This document shows positions 1 to 6,526 of a DNA stretch of 13,868 nucleotides, one piece after another. A model generated the notes under the pieces. It did not search any database, was not told where the DNA came from, and was given only the letters and a program-made list of their open reading frames with translations. Position numbers and translations under genes: made by a program. This stretch comes from Amoebophrya sp. AT5.2 (Eukaryota > Sar > Dinophyceae > Syndiniales > Amoebophryaceae), in contig RXOD01005478.1 of NCBI GenBank assembly GCA_005223375.1, forward strand, positions 1-13,868, read 5' to 3'. Each line of letters begins with the position of its first letter. Within the stretch, counting starts at the first letter, position 1.

Positions 1-198
1 CAGCCGCGGGGGGGGCACTGCTTATTTTATGGATTTTTTCATGATCTGTGAAATTTCTGGTGATGCAAGGTCAAAAATCCGATGAAAGAAGTGCTCAGTG
101 CAATTTATTTTATTCGTTTCTTGTTTGTGGTCAAATAAGAAGTACCTTGCGCCGGTGTCATGATCCTCCGCAGAAGCTGCCGGATCGTGCTCCTCCAT
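1..198 (-). CDS. Gene 1: partial 5' end of an unrecognised protein
   Basis: Two exons can be supported at the left edge. Exon 1 runs 198-146 from an ATG and encodes about 17 acidic, Ala-rich residues beginning MEEHDPAASAEDHDTGA. Its donor is AAG|GTACTT. The intron 145-57 (89 bases) ends in a T-rich stretch and CACCAG. Exon 2 starts at 56, completes an Arg codon, and stays open to base 1 with NFTDHEKIHKISSAPPAA, so the gene continues outside the window. An AG about 15 bases upstream of the ATG (end of CTCCTCACAG) could be a cis or trans splice acceptor, so an earlier coding exon is not excluded. No family is recognised. It diverges from gene 2 with about 80 bases between start codons, so the two may share a promoter. 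Confidence is limited by the short visible length. Confidence 0.42.
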
Positions 199-277
199 GT
201 TACTCGAGGCGCGCGAGTCTGTGAGGAGAGCCCCAGAAGGTGGACGAAATAAAAACGAAGAATCGAAACGAAACTTG
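199..277. promoter_or_regulatory. Short divergent intergenic region between genes 1 and 2
   Basis: The proposed ATG codons of gene 1 (198, minus) and gene 2 (278, plus) are separated by 79 bases. A shared, bidirectional promoter would have to lie here or overlap the transcribed ends. The part near gene 2 is A-rich (about 250-275) and the part near gene 1 is GC-rich with a CGCGCG core around 209-216. No TATA box is clear. This is inference from gene orientation only. Confidence 0.35.
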
Positions 278-1273
278 ATGTGGATGTCCACGTCAAGCGC
301 GGAGGAGGTCGTGAAGGTGTTACTTAGGAGCGAGCGGCCTGTCCGCTGGTGACCTATAGCTTTCTTGCAGCTATTCGGGCACCAACACCATCATCAAGAT
401 CCACGTCAAGGTCAACCCGAGCCCATCACACTTCTACTACTACTTGTTGCCCATCAAATACAAGGAAGTAAGTACAAAGATTCTCTAGATCTATCAAACG
501 CCTCTCATCTAGTTGTGCATCATGGCAGGAGCGAGGTTCTTTCGGGGATTCGATTCACATGCTACACGTACTTTTTACCGGTCCGTCGGAGGACTATCTT
601 ATTTATAGTAGTCGGGGAAAGTCAAAGTAGGAAAAATTGGAAGCCGAAGCTTGTGCTCGTCGTACGAATATGCTTCTACTTGTCGTACAAAATTAAACTG
701 CCGAAAGAGCAGCAATTGCAGATGTAGGGAGGGGAAGCGGAAGCATCCATGCACAAAAGCAGGTCGTTGCAGACGGCGATACCACACCGGAGAAACGACA
801 TCAGATGCATTCAGCAACATGTTGATGGCAGTCGCGACCGAGGAGACCGATCGGGGTAGATCATACAGTCGAGATGATGACCGAGACCGACGCAACAAGC
901 AACGAAGGAAGTGACGGAAAACAACTTCTAAGTATTCTTCATCATCTTCAACTTCATCCCGGAGATACAATTAAGGCGACCGTGCTGGCAATTAACGGTG
1001 ATGATGATTTCGTAGTCTTCATCAAAAGTAGCCAAACTTCCTCGACGGAGTCTGCCTCGGACACAAGGCGGGGAGAAAAATAAAAATCAGTATCAGACAC
1101 CAAAGATTTCTCAGACTAGCGACCAGAAGAGCGCACCCGGGCATCGAAGACGAAAGTCTCTGCTTGAAGAACACTACACAGCAGTGCCACGACCACTCCC
1201 TGCAGATCCAGATGAAACGCTTCCGACCACCAAAAATGCGGCGAAATTGTTCGACGGCGCAGGTCGAGCGTAG
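278..1273 (+). CDS. Gene 2: six-exon hypothetical protein (~220 aa)
   Basis: Proposed exons: 278-348, 371-467, 529-626, 728-820, 900-1049, 1120-1273 (TAG). Lengths sum to 663 bases (221 codons) with matching phases throughout. The best exon is 371-467, flanked by CTTGCAG and GTAAGT, encoding YSGTNTIIKIHVKVNPSPSH then an aromatic-rich stretch. Exon 529-626 reads ERGSFGDSIHMLHVLFTG followed by PSEDYLIYSS. Exon 728-820 is basic and Cys-containing. Exon 900-1049 contains HPGDTIKATVLAINGDDDFV, a beta-strand pattern reminiscent of an OB fold, but no family can be assigned. The last exon is basic then Pro-rich and ends in AAKLFDGAGRA. The first junction would need a 22-base intron (349-370), so the N-terminus is the least certain part. 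An alternative for the centre uses exon 763-820 joined to 869. The gene is the only one on the plus strand and converges with gene 3. Confidence 0.58.
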
Positions 1274-1319
1274 TAAGTCGATGTCACGTTGTACTTGTAG
1301 TTGGATTTTATGTTGTGAC
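1274..1319. other. 46-base convergent intergenic gap
   Basis: The stop codons of gene 2 (plus, ending 1273) and gene 3 (minus, ending 1320) face each other with only 46 bases between them. The 3' untranslated regions must therefore overlap or be very short. The gap begins with TAAGTCG directly after the TAG, which together form a GTAAGT donor-like sequence. I rejected continuation of gene 2 because no good downstream plus-strand exon is visible. Confidence 0.45.
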
Positions 1320-4300
1320 TTACTCTCCACCTCCCGACCCCTCTTCGTCCATTTCCATGCTCACGTCGACCCCAACATCCTCCCCCAACATCCCATCGCC
1401 GTCCCCCATCAGCCCCAGAAAAGGAAAGAGTTTCCCCGTTTCCAGTGCCTCCAGGGCCTCGGGAAAGGTCAGCGGGAGCACTTTCTCTAGGGCGGCCTCG
1501 ACCAGCTGTTTGTCGTTATGAAGGGGCCAGGTGGTAACAAGTAGGGAACTGGTAGGAAAGTACTTGCACAAGGCGGTGGGTCCCGACTTGCAATTGCAAT
1601 TGGCGATGGCGGATTGCCTTAGCGATGGCGGATCGATTGCCCTAGCGATGGCGAGTGCCGATCAAGGCGCTCTGAAGTCTACCCGGCGCGAAGGGGTCGG
1701 GGGCGGTTTCAGAGATGCCCCATTGTTTGGAGTAGGGGCGGCAGGGAAGTGAGCAAGTGGGAGGCGAAGAGGAAGGCCATGAAAACCCAGGGGCAAGATC
1801 AAGAATGGTTATGATAGTAATAGCACTGCAATGGTTATGATAGTAATAATGATAGCATACTTATGGCGCTATTTCTACTAGGGATAGTAGATCCTGAAAT
1901 AAGCAGGGCAAAAGCAGGCGCCTGCTAGAGTGACGACTTATTTTTAGCTCCAGGGTGGAGGGATGGAATCAGGCCTGGTACCGACCGCGGGAGGCCGACT
2001 TTTCTCCTGATGCAGTAGACCGCAGCACCATCAAAGGGGATCCCGAAGAGCCCCCCAGAAAATCACGTACCACTTAATAGCCACTTACCACCTGCTGGCC
2101 CCACCATAGTCGTGCCTGGCCGACTCCAGGCAGTGGTCGAAGATTTTGTCCACGAGCTCGTCCGTAACCAGGTCCGACGCGGTGTACATGGTACGGATAC
2201 GCGCACAGACCGACCTGTACCTGCGATGCCGAGAGAGAGAGGACTCTGCTTGGCTAGTATGGTAACACAGTGAAGGTAGTGAAAGAGTCGCGAGGCAACA
2301 ACTACACTACGCGTACGGCGGTACCATCTCGCGTTCCTGAGGTGCGTGAGATTTTCCCTGATGCCGTCCAGCGAGACCTTGCGGTAGTCGTTCTCGAGGA
2401 TGTAGATGCGATCCTTCGAGAAGATCTGCTCCACGTCCTCTATGAAGAAGCGAGGCCAGCTGGTAACGGTAAGTGTAATGAGAAGACTGCTGAGCGGCCC
2501 ACCAGCGGCAATGCCATCTGATGTGACCAACGGCATCACCCAACGAAAGTATGCATCCATCGGACGAACGTGATCTCGAAGACCAGACTGAGACCACATC
2601 AATTGTTCCCCCTCCCGCTTACTCGTAGACAATAGATGACGCCGCTTCCTGAGTTTCTCTTCATCAGTCTAGCCGCCACCAAGTCCTCGGACTTTCACTT
2701 CTACACATCGATCCAGCTGGGAGGACCTCCACTCCTGCTCCCGATACATATCTTCCGGGACAAAGTGCAGGAAGATGTCGTGCGCTAGGTTTCCCGCGAA
2801 CTCGAACGGGGAGTCGCAGTACAGCGCCCGCAGCTGCAGCGCCAGCTTCCCCACGTACTGCATCCCCTGGTCCTCCTCCACGATCTGAAGCACTTTTGCC
2901 TTCAGGCTACTCTCCTCGATCTCCTCGATCGCGTCGGGGAGCATGCTTACAAAGAGAAAGAGCCGAAGAATATTAAGCACCTATACTTGTACTTAATATT
3001 GGCCGTTTGTTTCTCTTTCTTCGATTAGAGGGCAGGGGGGGTCGTGTCCATTGTCACGTGTTCGATATTTATTCTACGCTGCTTGAGGGACAATTTATAG
3101 GAGTAGAGAGTGGAGAAATACAACAGCTACAGCACCAACCAAAACCAATAGAGCGACGAAAAATAGAAGACAACTCCACGCGCGCGTATTTTATTTTGAC
3201 ACCAGTAGCAGCGTCGGAGACAAATACGAGACCAACAACTCGCATCGCTACCGCCCACTCCCTACGAATAAAGGACGAGCTGCGCCACCTGCGGCATTGG
3301 CATAGAATCTTTACTATACGACATAACGCACTACAAATATAGTCTCCGCCCTCTCCTCCACATCGCTTTGTAGAAACAAACGCTTATGGCGGAAAACAAG
3401 TAGAGAAGGACCAATGCGTGTGCGTGCGCCTCTGAAACTTAATATGCGCGGCGCGTGGCGCACCAGCTTTCGTAGGTCGAAACTGGTTAGGTCCTTCATG
3501 GCCGCGAAGATCGCGTCCACCTTTTTTTGGAGGAGCTCGGGCGCGTCGAAGGGGTACAAGTCCTCGCGGAACTGGCGGTAGAGCTCCTTCTTGAACTTGC
3601 GGCGGTCGTTCTTTCGGCGGAGGTACTGGAACAGAGACATGTAGCCCTTGCCGTACGCAATCCTTAAATTCGGCTTCAACGGACACTGCTGCAGATTCAA
3701 CTCTGTCCGATGAATCGATTCATTGGCACAACTTCTTGTTGTTTTTGATAAGCATCGCGAGACCTCCGCGTTTACCGTTTCTTCATGATGAATTTTAGCT
3801 ATTCTCGTCCGTCTAAGACCAAACTAACGTACAAAAGTAGAATTAAAAGAACAAGAACCTTTGAGGCAGCGCTGCAGCTCTGCGTATTCGCGCGGTATTT
3901 CGAACACCGAGGTGTTGCGCACGTCCAGCACGCGCAAGTCCTTCAGCGTCGAAAGGCTGACCGGCAGCTTCCACAGCAACGGGTTGTCCTGGGCGCAGAT
4001 TTCCTGCAGCTTTTCCAGGGACGCAATCTCCGCAGGAATGCTCTGTAGGTTGTTGTACCTTGGTGTAGTGCAAGTGCAGCCGTCATACGAAGTTTTTGTT
4101 TTCCTACACCTTATGCTCGGAAATGGAAAGCGAATGAGATGAATGATGTTTTTATGATCAATTGATTGAGAAGTAAAGACAAGTACCCCAAGTCCAGCCT
4201 GGTGAGCCAGGTATAGGGCATCACGTTTGGTATCGCGTAGTCGGTCAGGTTGCAGAATGCGAGGGACAGGTGGCGGTCCTTCTTGTCCCTTATGCGCGTA

Positions 4301-5001
4301 AGCCGCTTGTAGATCTCGGTGCCTTTTGACAACCCATCCAGGTTGTCCACGAACTTCACAGGAAACATCCTTCTACCTATCGCCGCAGTAGCGGGGGCCG
4401 CGCGCGCTTTTGACTATTATAAGTACCGCCCGCCTGCGCCTCCGCCACCCCAACCTCGCCTTGAAGATAGATGTTGATCGATAGCTCTTCCGCAATAGCG
4501 AGTTTTTCGGAGAACTTCTCGTTTTTTTTTTGGGGCTCTCACTCTACCGCTTCTGAGAAAAAGCCAACCCTTCCCCAGGTGGAACAAGAACCGGAAAAGA
4601 AAATCGTTCTTCCGCGACCGTGCAGGTCTAACCTCCGTGGGGGACGATGAGAAGTAGCTGCGTTGTGGTCCTTGGTTGTCGCGTCGTCCCTGCTGCAGTG
4701 CCCAGCTCGCCGCACTTTCTGTTTCTTGTGGCAACGAGAAGTAGTAGCAGTAGGCACAGTCTGGATGCCGCGAGAAGTATTAGGAATAGGATCAATGACT
4801 AAGAAAGTACGTAGACGGTAGCTTTTCTTTTTTGGATTCTCTTCGGTTGTTGGTGGGTCTCATCAGAGAATAAATCAATGCATTATTTGCTGTTCTTCTC
4901 GATTTCACTCACGCGTTGCGGTCACTCCCACTTCGATAGGGGTACTAGTGCAGGATCCACCTGCAGTTGTTGACAGAGCTCTCGAGGTCCTCGCCCGACA
5001 T
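1320..5001 (-). CDS. Gene 3: leucine-rich repeat protein with helical C-terminal region (~530 aa)
   Basis: Ten exons: 5001-4961, 4714-4633, 4535-4427, 4376-4187, 4058-3859, 3702-3446, 2944-2727, 2459-2325, 2220-2089, 1548-1320 (TAA). They sum to 1593 bases (531 codons) with no internal stop. The start is the ATG beginning MSGEDLESSVNNC, 3-20 bases after several AGs. Residues ~125-225 hold LRRs: WLTRLDLGYNNLQSIPAE is created only when exons 4 and 5 are joined, followed by LPVSLSTLKDLRVLDVRNTS and, after the next junction, a capping segment with QQCPLKPNLRIAYGKG. LRRs of this plant/SDS22-like spacing mediate protein-protein contacts. Residues ~230-460 are charged and helical (e.g. FREDLYPFDAPELLQKKVDA, WPRFFIEDVEQIFSKDRIYI), without recognised catalytic motif, which suggests a cytosolic scaffold. 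The C-terminus is acidic and Gly-rich. The junction between exons 6 and 7 is ambiguous (see 2945-3445); an alternative canonical donor would add about 22 residues. Exon 2 could instead start earlier in another frame encoding a Leu-run. Confidence 0.78.
1602..1655. repeat. Short tandem repeat, AGCGATGGCG core, three copies
   Basis: The core (A/G)GCGATGGCG occurs at 1602, 1621 and 1644, followed each time by related GATTGCC or GATCG text, giving spacings of 19 and 23 bases. It is preceded by CAATTG twice in a row (1591-1601). The array sits in the large last intron of gene 3 and looks like a degenerate minisatellite. Confidence 0.7.
1804..1848. repeat. Two-copy tandem repeat, 26-base period
   Basis: The 19-base string AATGGTTATGATAGTAATA occurs at 1804-1822 and identically at 1830-1848, with a GCACTGC spacer between. 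Further ATGATAG echoes follow to about 1856. It lies within the last intron of gene 3 and is likely a recent slippage or duplication product. Confidence 0.85.
2945..3445 (-). other. Large intron of gene 3 with ambiguous, possibly non-canonical boundaries
   Basis: Between the exon ending ...HAPR (about 3446) and the exon starting MLPDAIEEIEE (about 2944) lie about 500 non-coding bases. The two edges share the direct repeat GCAT (3447-3444 and 2946-2943, minus strand); collapsing it joins Arg and Met codons in frame but gives no GT donor. A canonical option uses donor TT|GTTTCT at 3378/3377 with acceptor TTTGTAAG|C, which inserts about 22 residues of lower GC3. The 3' end has a strong pyrimidine tract. 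The intron also holds a large inverted repeat (2951-3018) and a plausible but unneeded acceptor with a short open frame near 3270. Confidence 0.5.
2951..3018. repeat. Imperfect 27-base inverted repeat with 14-base loop
   Basis: The left arm 2951-2977 begins AAAGAGAAA and ends AATATTAAG. The right arm 2992-3018 is CTTAATATT ... TTTCTCTTT. The inner 9 bases and outer 9 bases of the arms are perfect complements, with mismatches between. The hairpin lies just inside the 3' end of the large gene 3 intron, where its arm overlaps the pyrimidine tract. Confidence 0.8.
3859..4376 (-). other. LRR-encoding exons 4 and 5 of gene 3
   Basis: Exon 4 (4376-4187) ends TTG GG before GTACTTGTC, and exon 5 (4058-3859) begins G TAC AAC AAC after CACCAAG. 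The join yields LDLGYNNLQSIP, an LRR consensus (LxLxxNxLxxIP), which neither exon contains alone. This is the strongest single proof in the window that the coding sequence is spliced. The following repeats read LEKLQEICAQDNPLLWKLP and LKDLRVLDVRNTSVFEIP. The intron 4186-4059 is 128 bases long. Confidence 0.85.
4521..4530 (-). repeat. A10 homopolymer inside a coding exon of gene 3
   Basis: Near the start of exon 3 the sense strand reads CCCC followed by ten A residues and CGAG. The frame needed downstream (SEKLAIAEELSIN) reads Gln-Lys-Lys-Asn through the run. A one-base length error would break the gene, so this is a site for sequencing error or slippage. Confidence 0.6.
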
Positions 5002-5177
5002 CGCCTCTACCTCCTGTAGCTGCTAAACGTAAGCCAACGCTTTGGTTTTGCCTTTGCGTTTGCGAGGTCAAGCTCTTTGTCTTTCAGTGCCTACTGGTAC
5101 AATGATTTTCATTTTTTTTTGATTTGCCCTACCAGAGCCAGAGTGGCAGTGTGTGGCCAAACCCAAGACTAAATGGA
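5002..5177. other. Intergenic gap between genes 4 and 3
   Basis: This 176-base gap lies between the stop of gene 4 (5178) and the start of gene 3 (5001). On the minus strand it contains an A9 run (about 5111-5119) and, close to the gene 3 ATG, several AGs (TTTAG, GCAG, ACAGGAGG) that could accept a trans-spliced leader. No coding exon is supported. Confidence 0.4.
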
Positions 5178-6481
5178 TTAAAAGAAGTAAAGAAACAAGT
5201 GGAGGTGCCCGGGCCTGCCGTACGCTTGACGCAACGCCGCACCGGCAAGGAGCTGCAAGAGCCCCGTCGCGTGTGCCTTCCTTTGTAGTTTTTGCAATCG
5301 ATTGTTTTTGTTTTTCCGATTCTGATTTCGTCGGTGGTGCCTACTTACATCAATCGTGAAGATCTCATCATCGGATGGATCATCTTGGTTGTACATGTAC
5401 AATAGAAAATTCAGATTGTCCACTTCAGGTCGTACCGTCACAAACTGAAAAAGGTAAAGCAATAAAAGTCATTGGAATTGGTTTTCAAGGCAATATTCTC
5501 AAGGTTCAGGTAATGGTCGTGAAGAATAGACATAGAGTGAATCTTCTTCTTTCGTTTTCGTCGTGTCGGTTTTCTCTCGTCTAGGACCAGTGAAGTGATG
5601 TCACACAACGAGAACGAACATGCATCGGTTCTTGCATTCAATACATTTTTTTATTCAACATGATCGACGTCTGCAGTATCGAAAGAAAACCCGTCTCCTT
5701 GCACTTACTTCGGATGTAAAACTGAAAATGAAAATGGCAACAGATGACGCTTTCTTCTTGCTCTTGGAGCGACCTGCTTAGGTCCTCAAGGCCCTCACCC
5801 AAGTCCTCAAGGCCGGCGGGTCAAGGTCCTCAATGCCGGCGGGACTTCGGTCGGCGGTCGGTTTAGCTGCTGGCGATCGCGTTGGTGTTGTCGGGAGCGG
5901 GACCACTCTCCCGGCGCGCCGTGGTCGCCAAATCGGTCGACACCTATTACCGCGACCTGCTCCTGAGCCGACGACCCGTTCACTTTCCCGCTCTGCTGGA
6001 GAGTTAAACTTCTTCTGGTGTTGTGCGGGGGCGGTTCGTCAGCATCTTCTCCACTAACTTTCACCTCAACAGTGTCCTCTCGTCGTCCTCCATCTCCTCG
6101 AGGACCTGCGGCCGCCGCGAAAGACACCTGCTTCCTTCGGCGATTCGAGTTCTTGGAGTCTGAGGATACAACTCCGCCGCCCGACGACGAGGAGGAAGAG
6201 GAAGAGGCCGATGTTGTAGTACTATGAGAAGACGGACCGCTGCTTGGGTAGTACAACATCGGGCGCATCTGCATTCTCTGCTCAACGGGCCGACGTGCTG
6301 CAATATCTTGATGTTCCGGATCCGGATCTAGTTCCAGTTCTTCCTCCGTCGTTGTCGGATTCATAAGTGCCCAAGAACTCATACTCAGCTCTTCATGTTC
6401 ATCGTGCCGGTCATCGGAATCATGCTGCAGCTCCTGCTCCTCTTCGACGATCGGTTGCATCTGTGATGGCACTTTCGACAT
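5178..6481 (-). CDS. Gene 4: acidic/Ser-rich disordered protein with possible PP1-docking motif
   Basis: The ATG at 6481 (MSKVPSQMQPIVEEEQELQH) opens a 225-codon frame that closes at 5807. The product is acidic at first, then has a Ser run (~residues 92-98) and Gly/Ser text, then NRRRKQVSFAAAAG, which fits the RVxF-type protein phosphatase 1 docking pattern (KQVSF). It is predicted to be mostly disordered. Downstream, exons consistent with the same transcript are: a segment ending 5774 (GLGEGLEDLS-like Leu/Glu text in a shifted frame), a 13-base micro-exon 5721-5709 (donor GTAAGT), 5444-5349 (FVTVRPEVDNLNFLLYMYNQ then DDPSDDEIFTID, between TTTTTCAG and GTAAGT), and 5276-5178 (AHATGLLQLLAGAALRQAYG, TAA). 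The join from the large exon to the 5774 segment is unresolved because a tandem repeat (5780-5844) shifts the frame; a 40-base intron 5845-5806 would reconcile it. It is also possible that two genes are present. Confidence 0.5.
5349..5444 (-). other. Well-bounded exon of gene 4
   Basis: The 32-codon exon is flanked by the acceptor CCTTTTTCAG and the donor GTAAGTAGG, both near-consensus, with phase 0 at each end. It encodes FVTVRPEVDNLNFLLYMYNQ followed by an acidic DDPSDDEIF segment. The next exon joins in phase 0 at 5276 after a 72-base intron. No family is recognised. Confidence 0.75.
5780..5844. repeat. Three-copy minisatellite, 21- and 23-base units
   Basis: Plus-strand units begin A(G/A)GTCCTCAA at 5780, 5801 and 5824. 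Units two and three share GCCGGCGGG after the core. On the sense strand each unit can encode a (G/I)LEDL motif, but because the spacings are 21 and 23 the copies lie in different frames, which closes the long gene 4 frame at 5807. It marks either slippage damage at the end of the exon or an intron edge. Confidence 0.75.
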
Positions 6482-6526
6482 ATAGAAAGCTGGACAGTTA
6501 ACTTCGGAGTATTTTATGTCTGTATT
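6482..6526. other. 45-base gap between genes 5 and 4
   Basis: The stop of gene 5 (TAG ending 6527) and the ATG of gene 4 (6481) are 45 bases apart on the same strand. On the minus strand the gap reads through AACTGTCCAG, an acceptor-like site nine bases before the ATG. Such a short gap leaves no room for a separate promoter of usual size, so polycistronic transcription with trans-splicing is a natural explanation, though unproven. Confidence 0.45.

Larger units (their letters stand above)
1549..2088 (-). other. Large last intron of gene 3 (540 bases)
   Basis: It lies between donor TG|GTAAGTG at 2089/2088 and acceptor CTACCAG at 1549. It is several times longer than most introns here and contains two small tandem-repeat clusters (1602-1655 and 1804-1848). 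Several short open frames are present on both strands but none has coding-like composition plus usable splice sites. A donor three bases upstream (GTGGTA after AGCAG) is an in-frame alternative. Confidence 0.55.

Noticed and set aside
365..727. A 120-codon plus-strand frame beginning MQLFGHQHHHQ
   Set aside because: It overlaps the exon 371-467 in another frame, crosses its GTAAGT donor, and its peptide looks like out-of-frame translation.
599..970. A 123-codon minus-strand frame
   Set aside because: It is antisense to gene 2 exons; its Arg/Ser/Leu-rich composition fits an opposite-strand shadow.
2063..2632. A 189-codon unbroken minus-strand frame spanning 2632-2063
   Set aside because: Only its middle (2459-2325) has coding composition. 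The upstream part lies between a good donor and acceptor, and downstream the better coding frame shifts after the intron 2324-2221.
2461..2720. Direct repeat CCAGCTGG at both edges of the 2726-2460 intron as a repeat-mediated junction
   Set aside because: Joining inside the repeat gives the wrong frame (QLASLLHRG...), whereas AG|GTCCTC with TTACCAG|C keeps the good frame (WPRFFIEDVEQ). The octamer is palindromic and may be chance.
3240..3310. A short terminal exon for the LRR gene after acceptor GCCGCAG near 3270
   Set aside because: It would end the protein within 13 residues, while exons further on join in phase and continue a coherent helical region to 1320.
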